This document shows, piece by piece, positions 13,850 to 21,405 of a DNA stretch of 57,405 nt (position 1 is its first letter; each line of letters begins with the position of its first letter). The position numbers and the translations under genes are program-made. The notes below the pieces were generated by a model. The model was not told the origin of the DNA. It was given only the letters and a program-made list of their open reading frames with translations, and ran no database searches. Origin of the DNA: a virus; the IMG/VR virus record IMGVR_UViG_3300036834_000217, positions 1 through 57,405 of that record; one strand, given 5' to 3'.

Positions 13850-14232
13850 GCGGAATCGGAGGGAACTTGCAAACCCCTCCCGTTTGTGCCTAGCGTATAA
13901 GTGCGAACGGCCCCGAGGGTGTGAGCCCTGGGACCGCTCTCGGATCGATTGTCGGTGCCGACGAGCAAAGGATCCTAGGGCTGAACATATCCCCTCCCGG
14001 GGATGATTGCAAGCCCCGATCTCCCGAAAGTCAGCGCCTCGACAGCCAGTCCGCACATAGTGGGCAACATATGCTTACGCAGCCGCGCACCGGGAACCAA
14101 GACCGGGCAGCTGCACAGTCCACCGTTCAGCCCCGAGGTCGAAGCGGCGTGGGGATACTAGATTGTTGGTTCCCTTAGTGCCTCTCAAGGTTGAAGCGTA
14201 CTCTCAAAAACCGCATCGATGCCTCGCGGAAC

Positions 14233-14333
14233 TGCTGGATTGGAGCCGCGCGGCCAGAGACCGTATGATAGGCGTGCGTAATTCGGAGTGGCCGACCCGT
14301 TCCCCGAGAGTAGGGGGTCGCACAAATCCAGCA
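14233..14333 (+). ncRNA. Candidate structured RNA closed by a 9-bp stem
   Basis: TGCTGGATT (14233-14241) pairs with AATCCAGCA (14325-14333). Inside are a GCCGCGCGGC palindrome and a CCCC/GGGG hairpin extended by GAC/GTC. The cloverleaf-like outline is suggestive, but there is no T-arm consensus, no encoded CCA and no credible anticodon arm, so it is not a normal tRNA. Confidence 0.3.
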
Positions 14334-14370
14334 TGTGAAGGCGAGGCGACGCGCCCATCCTTTACTAGTC

Positions 14371-14439
14371 CCGCAAACCCTAGCTCAGATTGTAAATGAC
14401 AAGGTTAGTGTCATAAGCAAAAAAAGCTAGGGTTTGCGG
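14371..14439. repeat. 15-bp perfect inverted repeat with nested hairpin
   Basis: CCGCAAACCCTAGCT (14371-14385) is the exact reverse complement of AGCTAGGGTTTGCGG (14425-14439). The 39-nt loop is AT-rich and itself contains ATGACA-AGGTTAG-TGTCAT (14396-14414), plus an A-run. This could extrude as a cruciform or fold as a two-tier RNA hairpin. It is the strongest inverted repeat I noticed in the window. Confidence 0.7.
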
Positions 14440-14512
14440 TAGTGCATGCTCGGCTTCAGCTAATCGCCCATCTTTGGGCACACATGGGATTAAGAATTGG
14501 AGTATTGGAGGA

Positions 14513-14549
14513 TTGATTAATCAAATGGGGTTATACATCCCGGTATAAT
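14513..14549 (+). promoter_or_regulatory. Candidate promoter with consensus -10 and palindromic operator
   Basis: TATAAT lies at 14544-14549. The hexamer 17 bp upstream is TCAAAT, a weak -35, overlapped by the perfect palindrome TTGATTAATCAA (14513-14524). The placement upstream of the micro membrane genes from 14606 fits a regulated promoter. Confidence 0.5.
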
Positions 14550-14605
14550 GACTAAAGTACCGGGTTGGTCCCGGGATACTGATGGGAGTAGTGATGGAGG
14601 AGAGA

Positions 14606-14758
14606 ATGCCCAGGGCAGCGGGGTGGGTGATAGCTCTGCTGGTGTCCCTCGTCCTGTGGCTCGTGATCTGGGGACTGGTCGCGACCTGGGTCCCCTCGGC
14701 GCGTCCGGACGTCCCGCGCGTATATTCTCCTGCTGCGGGATCTAGGGAGACCGCTTGA
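14606..14758 (+). CDS. Micro membrane protein (50 aa)
   Basis: ATG at 14606 follows GGAGGAG. The product has a strongly hydrophobic segment at residues 7-29 (VIALLVSLVLWLVIWGLVA) and a polar Pro/Arg C-terminus. The TGA overlaps the next ATG. It is too small for family assignment. A holin, lysis regulator or superinfection-exclusion role would fit the topology, but nothing proves it. Confidence 0.55.
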   Translation: MPRAAGWVIALLVSLVLWLVIWGLVATWVPSARPDVPRVYSPAAGSRETA

Positions 14759-14871
14759 TGATTAGGAATTCCTTCAGAGTGTTTGTAGCCATTACTGTCC
14801 TCGTGGGGTTATGCATAGTCGGCGCCTTCATAGTGCTGATCGTACTCATTATGGTATTGGCGCACGCGTAA
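14758..14871 (+). CDS. Micro membrane protein (37 aa)
   Basis: ATG at 14758 overlaps the previous stop. The product MIRNSFRVFVAITVLVG continues as one long hydrophobic helix to the end. Its leader and first codons (about 14735-14780) are closely related to those of the gene at 14918, which begins MIRDSFNAT, showing a local duplication after which the two genes diverged into a membrane and a soluble form. Confidence 0.5.
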   Translation: MIRNSFRVFVAITVLVGLCIVGAFIVLIVLIMVLAHA

Positions 14872-14917
14872 TGCCGACCCCGGGGTTCGGGACGGCGGGA
14901 TCTAGGGAGGCCACCCG

Positions 14918-15127
14918 GTGATCAGGGATTCCTTCAACGCAACCATCTGCAGGACGATCGAGTCGTACTGGGCCGCGCGCGGCTACCCCGTCGCCGCCAG
15001 GTACGAGCCGGGATTCGGGCGCTGCCCGGACGGGCTGCCGATCGGCAGGATCGTCACCAACCTGAGACCCGGGGCCCTGCCGCCCCACCCAACCCAGGCC
15101 GACGCGACCCAGCGGAGGGCCGTCTGA
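14918..15127 (+). CDS. Small hypothetical protein (69 aa)
   Basis: GTG at 14918, preceded by TAGGGAGG. The N-terminus MIRDSFNATICRTIESYWAA parallels MIRNSF of the gene at 14758. The rest (GYPVAARYEPGFGRCPDG, PIGRIVTNLRPGALP) looks like a small soluble beta-hairpin domain. Unknown function. The duplicated leader suggests both arose from one ancestral segment. Confidence 0.55.
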   Translation: MIRDSFNATICRTIESYWAARGYPVAARYEPGFGRCPDGLPIGRIVTNLRPGALPPHPTQADATQRRAV

Positions 15128-15173
15128 TGGGCGTCGCCCTCGCGACGCGGAGGGAGGGACGGGGCGCCGGGTC

Positions 15174-15869
15174 GTGCTCGTCATAGAGTCGTTTCCGCGC
15201 CGCCGGACCACCAGGCGCCCGGGGCACCGGACCGAGCACTTCGCGTCGCGCAGGCGCGTCCGAGAGGCGTTCGATGCCTTCTGGGAGGCGTACCCGTCAC
15301 GCCATCCCCACTCGAACCCGAAGCACCCGGCGCAGGTGAAGTTCGAGACCAAGGTCATCAGGCGAGGAGTCGACCCGGCCGACATCATCCGGGGCGCCAG
15401 GAACTACGCATCCTACGTCTCGGCCCACGTTCGCGACCCGCGCCTCGTGGCCATGGCGCAGACCTGGCTGTACCAGGAGCGATGGACGGATCACCAGGAG
15501 GAGTTCGCCCCACCGCCCACGACGGACGAGGTCGTCTCCAGCGTATTCAACGGCAGCGCGGTGCTCGCCGCCTCGTTCCGCTCGGACGTCCTCGTCCGAG
15601 CGCGCAAGCTGGACATGGGACGCGTGTCCGAGCCGGACCTGGCCGCTCGCCTAGGAGAGCTGTACCAGGCGCTCCGCGCAGAGCGAGCCCCCGGCTCGGA
15701 CACGCCCGGTTCCCTCGACCTCCTGGGCCGGTATGTTGATTGGCTGTCGGAGAAGGATTGGCGGATGACCCCTCGGGTGCTCGGGATGGACAGCCCGGCG
15801 TTCGCGCAGTTCCGCCGCGAGGAGGCGTCTCGGCACCCGCACGGCGTCGACCCGCTGACCGGGAGGTAG
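15174..15869 (+). CDS. Replication initiator/helicase-loader-like protein
   Basis: The 231-residue protein has the helical block FDAFWEAYPSRHPHSNPK, GVDPADIIRGARNYASYV, and VAMAQTWLYQERWTDHQ, typical of phage and plasmid replication proteins of the O/DnaT-like group that help load the helicase. A second helical domain follows (LARKLDM-like region, LLGRYVDWLSEKDW). The best start is the GTG at 15174. Its position between primase and helicase genes supports a primosome role. Confidence 0.6.
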   Translation: MLVIESFPRRRTTRRPGHRTEHFASRRRVREAFDAFWEAYPSRHPHSNPKHPAQVKFETKVIRRGVDPADIIRGARNYASYVSAHVRDPRLVAMAQTWLYQERWTDHQEEFAPPPTTDEVVSSVFNGSAVLAASFRSDVLVRARKLDMGRVSEPDLAARLGELYQALRAERAPGSDTPGSLDLLGRYVDWLSEKDWRMTPRVLGMDSPAFAQFRREEASRHPHGVDPLTGR

Positions 15870-15888
15870 CAATGGAAGGAACTAGACG

Positions 15889-16065
15889 TTGCCAGAGAAT
15901 GAATTGAACTCCTACGCCGAGGCCGCGAGCGTCCCGCGCCAGTTCGTGGTCTCGGGGCACGACCTCTACTGGATGAGGCAGTACCTCAGGCTGGCGAGGG
16001 ACTGCGCCGAGCGCGGCCTCCACCTGCTCGACCTCGTCGAGGGCAGGCGCGGAGACGAGCGATGA
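15889..16065 (+). CDS. Small hypothetical protein (58 aa)
   Basis: TTG at 15889 with GGAAGGA 8 nt upstream. The product (MPENELNSYAEAASVPRQFV, then DLYWMRQYLRLARDCAERGLH) is a helical soluble miniprotein. The stop overlaps the next ATG (ATGA), the coupling pattern of this region. No family recognised. Confidence 0.5.
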   Translation: MPENELNSYAEAASVPRQFVVSGHDLYWMRQYLRLARDCAERGLHLLDLVEGRRGDER

Positions 16066-16136
16066 TCTGGCTCGCGAACGGGATCATATATGGCCTGATA
16101 TTGTGGGCGTGCGTCGAGCTGTTGATCAACAGGTGA
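16062..16136 (+). CDS. Micro membrane peptide (24 aa)
   Basis: ATG at 16062 overlaps the preceding stop. The product (MIWLANGIIYGLILWAC, ending ELLINR) is one transmembrane helix with an Arg at the end. The next ORF also ends in LWINR, with shared nucleotides ATCAACAGGTGA, so the two are likely tandem paralogues. Confidence 0.45.
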   Translation: MIWLANGIIYGLILWACVELLINR

Positions 16137-16141
16137 GTCCC

Positions 16142-16231
16142 ATGATCGAGATCGGTCCAAATCTTTATCATATTTTGATGGCGATAGGTAGTATCGTCAT
16201 GATTCTAGGTATTCTCTGGATCAACAGGTGA
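16142..16231 (+). CDS. Micro membrane peptide (29 aa)
   Basis: ATG at 16142, six bases after the previous stop. The product (MIEIGPNLYHILMAIGSIVM, ending ILGILWINR) is a single hydrophobic helix. The paired INR ending with the 16062 ORF argues that both are real and related. Function unknown. Confidence 0.45.
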   Translation: MIEIGPNLYHILMAIGSIVMILGILWINR

Positions 16232-16237
16232 CGGGAA

Positions 16238-16630
16238 ATGAGCAGGTCTGGGTACACCGAGGAGTGCTACAGCGAGTGGGATCTGATCCGCTGGCGCGGC
16301 GCGGTCAGGAGCGCGATCCGAGGCAGGAGAGGTCAGGCATTCCTCCTGGAGATGTTGTGGTCCCTAGACGAGATGCCCGCGAGGCGCCTGATCGAGGGCG
16401 CGCTGATGGAGGGAGGCGAGATCTGCGCCCTTGGTGCGGTCGCCGCCCACCGCGGCACGGACGTGTCCGGGGTCGACCCCGAGGACCGGGAGACCGTCGC
16501 GGCGACGTTTGGGATAGCGCTCGCCATGGCCGCGGAGATCATGTACGAGAACGACAAGTTATCTGGCGAGACGCCCGAGCAACGCTGGTACCGCATGAGG
16601 CGCTGGGTAGAGGCGAAGATCGTCGAGTGA
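16238..16630 (+). CDS. Hypothetical phage protein (130 aa)
   Basis: ATG at 16238 with CGGGAA upstream. The sequence YTEECYSEWDLIRWRGAVRSAIRG, LLEMLWSLDEMPARRLIEGAL, and a conserved-looking acidic patch resemble a small protein I recall as common in large phages, of unknown function. It is all-helical. It sits directly before the methyltransferase. Confidence 0.65.
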   Translation: MSRSGYTEECYSEWDLIRWRGAVRSAIRGRRGQAFLLEMLWSLDEMPARRLIEGALMEGGEICALGAVAAHRGTDVSGVDPEDRETVAATFGIALAMAAEIMYENDKLSGETPEQRWYRMRRWVEAKIVE

Positions 16631-16639
16631 TCTAGCGAG

Positions 16640-18766
16640 GTGGCCCCGTCCCACGCCGTGCTGGTCGGTCACGTGCTCTCGCGCCTCGGGGAGCTGCCCG
16701 ACGAGAGCGTGCACTGCGTGGTGACCTCGCCGCCGTACTACGGCCTCAGATCATACGGGACGGAGCCGCAGGTGTGGGGCGGTGATCCGAAACACGATCA
16801 TGTCTTTGGCGAAGAGCAAATCCGCGGCGGATCGGCGCAGAAACAAGGTGCCTCATCGCAGCGGGCCGGCCGCGCAAATGTCGAGGAGCAATCCGGCCAA
16901 TCAAATTCGCAAGGAGCATTCTGCCACTGTGGCGCATGGCGCGGCGACCTGGGGCTCGAGCCGACGCCGGAGCTGTTCATTGCGCACATGGTTGATGTGT
17001 TCCGCGAGGTGCGGCGGGTGCTCCGCAAGGACGGCACGCTGTGGCTCAATATCGGGGATAGCTATGCTGGTGCCAAAGGATTCCGACCGGAACACGCGAA
17101 TACATCGACACTCAGCGGCGGCAAAAATCACATAGGCCTGGGCCGTGGCGCTCCGATACCCGCCGACTGCAAAGCAAAGGATCTCCTAATGATCCCCGCC
17201 CAACTAGCGCTCGCGCTGCGGGCCGGATTTTCTCGTTGCTCAGATTGCAATCGAGAGCTTCGATCGGACTTGTGGCCGGTTTGGAACGGGCACCGCTTTT
17301 GCCCAGATTGCCCGCGCAGCAAGATTATTCCGACAGAGCCTGGCTGGTGGCTGCGGTCTGAGATTGTGTGGGCGAAAAAGGCGCCGATGCCGGAGTCGTG
17401 CACCGACCGGCCGACCTGCGCGCACGAGAAGGTGTTCCTGCTGACGAAATCAGCCCGGTATTTCTACGATGCCGAGGCGGTGAAGGAAGAGGGTGAAGGC
17501 TACGGTCGATCAAACTGGCCGGCAATGCAATTCAAGGGCGGCGACATTACTCGCGGTCACGGCACAAAAGGTATTTCAAAGGGCACGAGCACTCATACTT
17601 ACGAGGGCGGGCGCAACATGCGCAACGTCTGGCATCTCGGCCCCGAGCCCTTCAGCGGCGCTCATCTAATGCGTGACGTAGGCGGTGGCAGTGGTCGCAT
17701 AAGGTCACCAGATTGTCCACTGCATGGGGATCGACCGACTCTGGCGTCCAAGGCTGATCGTGGTGCACGACAAGGCGTTTCTCGGTCTGCCCGCAATCAC
17801 AACAGCGATGCCCGTCCCGCTCTAGGGCTATTCGCCGAGCCCGCTCCCATTGAGCTGACCCGCGGCGAGCGCTCTGAGGACGATAATTTGGGTTCGCCAT
17901 ACCCTGCATATAGCGGCTCTGCCAAGCCGCATAGCACTCAAATCCGCAGAACGGACCCCGATGCCGAGATTTCGCCGCATGTGATAGCCGACGCATTATC
18001 GGCTTCCCACACTGGCGACAGTGCACTTCCACTCGATTCAGTCGCCACATCCGTCCGCATTCCCGAGAACAGTAGCGCGGCTGATATCCGGGACGAGTCT
18101 TCGGTTCAAACGAACGGCCACAGTGCTGACAAGTGTTCATGCAAGCAATCTAGCACACTTACAGACCACTTCGCGACGTTCGTGAGCGAGATCCCGCGCC
18201 GCGCCATCCTCGCCGGCACCAGCGCTGAGGGCGTCTGCCCGAAGTGCGGGGCGCCTTGGGTGAGGGTGGTTGAGAAGTCTGTGGTGTGGCCGGAAAAGCG
18301 TGGCGGTGTCGGTAACAATGCAGACCGCGGTGATGGCGGGCTCGCGTGCAATGCTGATCGGTCATCCCAGACCATCGGCTGGCGCCCATCCTGCTCCTGT
18401 GATACACTCGAAATTGGCTGCAGCGGCGTGGAATGCTACGGAGACACGCTATCAGGCGATGCGAGGGGTAGCGACCTCGGGAAGATAGCTTGTCGTGGGC
18501 CTGGGTCGGCAAAAGCCGACCTAAGCGAACGACTGTGCGATGGGGCGGCCAAACAGTCCCGCGTCGGGGTAACGTCCGACCTGCAGCCAATACCAGCCAC
18601 CGTCCTAGACCCATTCCTCGGCGCGGGAACGACCATGATGGTGGCCGACCGCCTGGGTCGGAACTGCGTCGGCGTCGAGCTTATCACGGAGTACGCCGCC
18701 ATGGGTGGTAGGCGCCTGGAGCGCGACGTCGGGCCCCTGGTCCGCGGGAGCGTGGAGGTGAGGTGA
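16640..18766 (+). CDS. Site-specific DNA methyltransferase (beta-class, TSPPY)
   Basis: Motif IV TSPPYYGLR is at residues 29-37 and motif I VLDPFLGAGTT near residue 656, the beta-class order. TSPPY fits N4-cytosine or some N6-adenine enzymes. Between them are a Cys-rich segment (CSDCNRELR, FCPDC), GWWLRSEIVWAKKAPMPES and CPKCGAPW. The 708-residue length is large because about 168 residues (343-510), between FSGAH and FATFVSEIPRR, are encoded by DNA whose other strand is an HNH endonuclease gene. It probably protects phage DNA or feeds base modification. GTG start at 16640; stop overlaps the helicase GTG. Confidence 0.85.
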   Translation: MAPSHAVLVGHVLSRLGELPDESVHCVVTSPPYYGLRSYGTEPQVWGGDPKHDHVFGEEQIRGGSAQKQGASSQRAGRANVEEQSGQSNSQGAFCHCGAWRGDLGLEPTPELFIAHMVDVFREVRRVLRKDGTLWLNIGDSYAGAKGFRPEHANTSTLSGGKNHIGLGRGAPIPADCKAKDLLMIPAQLALALRAGFSRCSDCNRELRSDLWPVWNGHRFCPDCPRSKIIPTEPGWWLRSEIVWAKKAPMPESCTDRPTCAHEKVFLLTKSARYFYDAEAVKEEGEGYGRSNWPAMQFKGGDITRGHGTKGISKGTSTHTYEGGRNMRNVWHLGPEPFSGAHLMRDVGGGSGRIRSPDCPLHGDRPTLASKADRGARQGVSRSARNHNSDARPALGLFAEPAPIELTRGERSEDDNLGSPYPAYSGSAKPHSTQIRRTDPDAEISPHVIADALSASHTGDSALPLDSVATSVRIPENSSAADIRDESSVQTNGHSADKCSCKQSSTLTDHFATFVSEIPRRAILAGTSAEGVCPKCGAPWVRVVEKSVVWPEKRGGVGNNADRGDGGLACNADRSSQTIGWRPSCSCDTLEIGCSGVECYGDTLSGDARGSDLGKIACRGPGSAKADLSERLCDGAAKQSRVGVTSDLQPIPATVLDPFLGAGTTMMVADRLGRNCVGVELITEYAAMGGRRLERDVGPLVRGSVEVR
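17652..18140 (-). CDS. HNH homing endonuclease, antisense inside the methyltransferase
   Basis: The 162-residue protein on the opposite strand has two N-terminal zinc-knuckle pairs (CQHC at 4-7 with C24/C28; CRQC at 41-44 with C65/C69) and a C-terminal HNH core (CCDCG, LVVHHDQPW, NLVTLCDHCHRLRH). The family nicks or cuts DNA and spreads itself by homing. The gene lies wholly within the methyltransferase coding region and leaves that frame open. No good SD precedes its ATG, so expression may be weak. I see no intron core or intein motifs around it. Confidence 0.85.
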   Translation of the reverse strand: MNTCQHCGRSFEPKTRPGYQPRYCSRECGRMWRLNRVEVHCRQCGKPIMRRLSHAAKSRHRGPFCGFECYAAWQSRYMQGMANPNYRPQSARRGSAQWERARRIALERDGHRCCDCGQTEKRLVVHHDQPWTPESVDPHAVDNLVTLCDHCHRLRHALDERR

Positions 18767-20340
18767 ACGTCGAGAGGAGGATCATCACCGGGCTAATTGT
18801 CTCCGCCGACTACCTCCGGCGCGTCGCCCCGTTCTGGGATGACGACCTGCTGGAGGGCCCGGAGTTCCGCCGCATAGCGGGGTGGTGCCTGGAGCACTTC
18901 GCCGAGTACCACCGCGCCCCCGACCGGGACATCGAGCAGGTCTACCTCGACGCGATCAGGGCGGAGTCCGTCCCGAGGGCTGAGGCAGAGCTGATCGAGG
19001 ACGTGCTCACCGCCGTCTCGGACGAGTACGATCGCGGCGACGAGTTCAACTCCGCGTACCTGTTCGACCAGACGGTCAGGCACTTCCGCGACCGCGAGCT
19101 GGTGCTCCACACCGAGGCGGTCGCCGACCTGCGCGAGCGCGGGCAGCTGGCCGAGGCCGAGGCCCTCGCCGCGTCGTTCCGCCCGCGGAGCTGGGCCACG
19201 AGCCGAGGTCTCGACGTCGGGACCGAGCCCGGCTACGCCCGGGTCCGCGCCGCGTTCGCCCAGGCGGCGAGACCGCTGGTGCGCTATCCCGGCGCGCTCG
19301 GGGAGATGCTGAGCCCCCACCTGGTGCGGGACGGCTTCGTAGCGCTCATGGGGCCCGAGAAGCGGGGCAAGACGTTCTGGCTTACCGACATCGCGTTCCG
19401 CGCGCTGAGGCAGAAGTGCAACGTGGCCTTCTTCCAGGCCGGAGACATGACCGAGAACCAATACCTGCGCAGGATGTCGATCCACCTGGCCAGGAGGTCG
19501 GACGACCCGCGCTACTGCGCTCCCCACTGGCGCCCAGTCGGGGACTGCGCGCTCAATCAGTTTAACCGCTGCGGCCGCCCGGACCGTAACTGTGACCACG
19601 GGGTCTTCGGCGAGTTTGAGGCGTTCAGGGACGACCCGAACAGCTTCCAGGACCTCGCGAGGCTGTCCGCCGCGGCGGAGGCTGACCCGTCCTATCGGCC
19701 GTGCGACAGCTCCGCGTGTGATCAGCGCTGGCCGGTCTCCTGGCTGGAATACGTCTCGGGGAGGGCGCCCCTCGACGCCGCCGCGGCGGAGCGCGTTGTC
19801 AGGGCGTTCTTCGAGAGGCACAGGAGACGATTCCGCCTGGTGACGTACCCGTCCGGTACGCTGACGTGCGTCGAGATGACGTCGTGCATGGATGAGTGGG
19901 AGCGGCAGGACGACTTCGTCGCCGACGTCATCATCGTCGACTACGCCGACATCATGGCCGCGAGCGAGCGCGAGTTCCGGCACAGGCAGAACGAGGTGTG
20001 GATGGGCCTGCGCGGCATCAGCCAGGAGCGCCACGCCCTCGTGGTGACTGGCACCCAGGCGGACGCCGACAGCTACCGGTCGGAGCTGCTGGGGATGGGA
20101 AACTTCGCCGAGGACAAGAGGAAGTTTTCCCACGTCACTGCCATGTTCGGGCTCAACCAGGACCCGAGGGGGCGCGAGAAGGAGCTGGGCATCATGCGTC
20201 TCAACACCATCGTCGCCCGCGAGGGCAGCTACTCCCCGAGGGACGTGACCCACGTGCTTCAGCACCTCGCCGCCGGCCGCCCGTTCACGGAGAGTTACCG
20301 CGTCGGCTACCGCCCGGCCGCTCGCGAGGGACCGACGTGA
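18763..20340 (+). CDS. DnaB-like replicative helicase
   Basis: The 525-residue protein has a helical N-terminal domain (1-150) and a RecA-fold ATPase: Walker A GPEKRGKT (197-204), Walker B FVADVIIVDYADIM (about 386-399), and a downstream GTQADADS sensor segment. A Cys-rich insertion (about 245-330, CGRPDRNCDHG, CDSSACDQRW) interrupts the ATPase and may bind zinc. It should unwind DNA at the fork with the primase at 12567. GTG start at 18763, SD GGAGGTGA, overlaps the methyltransferase stop. Confidence 0.8.
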   Translation: MNVERRIITGLIVSADYLRRVAPFWDDDLLEGPEFRRIAGWCLEHFAEYHRAPDRDIEQVYLDAIRAESVPRAEAELIEDVLTAVSDEYDRGDEFNSAYLFDQTVRHFRDRELVLHTEAVADLRERGQLAEAEALAASFRPRSWATSRGLDVGTEPGYARVRAAFAQAARPLVRYPGALGEMLSPHLVRDGFVALMGPEKRGKTFWLTDIAFRALRQKCNVAFFQAGDMTENQYLRRMSIHLARRSDDPRYCAPHWRPVGDCALNQFNRCGRPDRNCDHGVFGEFEAFRDDPNSFQDLARLSAAAEADPSYRPCDSSACDQRWPVSWLEYVSGRAPLDAAAAERVVRAFFERHRRRFRLVTYPSGTLTCVEMTSCMDEWERQDDFVADVIIVDYADIMAASEREFRHRQNEVWMGLRGISQERHALVVTGTQADADSYRSELLGMGNFAEDKRKFSHVTAMFGLNQDPRGREKELGIMRLNTIVAREGSYSPRDVTHVLQHLAAGRPFTESYRVGYRPAAREGPT

Positions 20341-20399
20341 CTCAGAAACCTGGGGATAGAATCTCCAGGAATTCATTTTCTCACTTGCGATCCTCGGCG

Positions 20400-20408
20400 T
20401 GGTATAAT
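20400..20408 (+). promoter_or_regulatory. Extended -10 promoter
   Basis: TGG-TATAAT at 20400-20408 gives a consensus extended -10 element. No good -35 lies 17 bp upstream, as expected for this class. It lies in the 112-nt gap after the helicase and would drive the gene at 20453 and onward. Confidence 0.55.
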
Positions 20409-20452
20409 ATGTGTGGAGTGATACGGTGAGTTGAATATATTTGGAGGACGAC

Positions 20453-21325
20453 ATGGGAACCGTCACTGCGGCCGTCACGCGGGCATCGCTCGTCGACGCG
20501 GCGGCCGACCTGAATAGGGTGCTCGACCTAGATCCGCCGATCGACGTCAAGCAGGGGGTTAGTAAGCTCCGTGAGAAGGTGGTCGAGGCGAGGGAGTTGG
20601 TTCGCGAGACCGACCCCATCGCGCAGGTTACCCGCGAGGTACTGTCCGCGCTGAACGGTGCGGACGAGGGCCCCGCCGCGAAGAACATCGCCGCGCCCGA
20701 GAAGAAGGACAAGACCCCTAATAAGACGCCGGCGGCGAAGTCGACGAAGCCGGTGGCCCTGGGCAAGTTCGAGCCGGTGCGGCGCGGCGAGTCCGCGTTC
20801 GCGAAGGTCCTGGAGCCGTACCTGGCGGGCGGTGCCGCGACCATAGCCGGGGCGGCCTCGTACGTCGGTGGCGACAAGAGCAAGGCGATCTCTGCCCTGC
20901 GCCGGGCGCGGATCGTCCACGGCATCGACCACTCGATCGCCGAGGACGGCTCGCTGACGATCGTCCTCCCCAAGGGCGTGGACGCAGAGAGCGTCTGGGC
21001 GAAGCCGCGGGAGAAGACCACCAAGGTCGCGAAGGTCCCGACTGCTCCGAAGGCGCAGCCCAAGCCCGGCGACTTCAAGCCGGTGCGACACGGCTCCCGA
21101 ATGCACAAGTTCCTCGTCCAGGCGTCGGATGGTAAGACCCTGGGCGAGATAGCGAAGGCGTCGGATCGCGTCGACTTCACCGAGAAGGACGTCAAGTGGT
21201 GGCTCGTCCAGTACCTCCGCCGTCACCACGGCATCGCGGCGGTCGTGAACGAGGACAAGACGGTCACGCTCACGCCCCCGGCGGGCAAGAATCTGGCCGA
21301 TTGCGTCTCGGCGCCGGCGGGATAG
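20453..21325 (+). CDS. Protein with two repeated winged-helix-like modules
   Basis: I start at the ATG at 20453 (GGAGG 5 nt upstream). The 290-residue protein has a helical N-terminus (1-70), a Lys/Pro linker, then two similar modules: residues about 102-182 (GKFEPVRRGESAFAKVLEPY ... DGSLTIVLPKGVDAESVWA) and about 205-286 (GDFKPVRHGSRMHKFLVQ ... DKTVTLTPPAGKNLADCVS). Each has helices plus a beta hairpin, consistent with a winged helix. A DNA-binding, transcriptional or replication-accessory role is an inference. It is the first gene after the extended -10 promoter. Confidence 0.6.
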   Translation: MGTVTAAVTRASLVDAAADLNRVLDLDPPIDVKQGVSKLREKVVEARELVRETDPIAQVTREVLSALNGADEGPAAKNIAAPEKKDKTPNKTPAAKSTKPVALGKFEPVRRGESAFAKVLEPYLAGGAATIAGAASYVGGDKSKAISALRRARIVHGIDHSIAEDGSLTIVLPKGVDAESVWAKPREKTTKVAKVPTAPKAQPKPGDFKPVRHGSRMHKFLVQASDGKTLGEIAKASDRVDFTEKDVKWWLVQYLRRHHGIAAVVNEDKTVTLTPPAGKNLADCVSAPAG

Positions 21326-21405
21326 ACCTAGCGTGGGAGCGGGCGATCCGCTAGAATAGGTCGCTCGCTCCCCGGTAGGGTGCGAAGGGATTTTGAGAGG
21401 GACGC

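Larger units (their letters stand above)
13850..14512 (+). other. Non-coding, hairpin-rich interval
   Basis: About 660 bp without a convincing gene. It contains several complementary segments: GGAGGG/CCCTCC at 13858-13880, CGGGG/CCCCG around 14000-14020, a 9-bp stem enclosing 83 nt (14233-14333) and a perfect 15-bp stem (14371-14439). A 78-codon frame inside (14163-14399) has no SD and coincides with the structures. It precedes the promoter at 14513-14549. It may hold a structured RNA, an origin or a regulatory leader. Confidence 0.5.

Noticed and set aside
14233-14333. tRNA gene
   Set aside because: A 9-bp closing stem is present, but there is no T-arm consensus, no anticodon arm and no CCA; kept only as a weak structured-RNA candidate.
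14163-14399. 78-codon ORF in the non-coding interval
   Set aside because: No Shine-Dalgarno, odd composition, and it coincides with the hairpins.
17652-18169. Group I intron or intein in the methyltransferase
   Set aside because: The antisense HNH gene fills almost the whole insert, leaving no room for a ribozyme core, and no intein A, B, F or G blocks are seen at the edges.
18793-21195. 800-codon open frame on the - strand
   Set aside because: It is antisense to the helicase and the 20453 gene, both of which have clear protein features; long antisense frames are common in GC-rich DNA.
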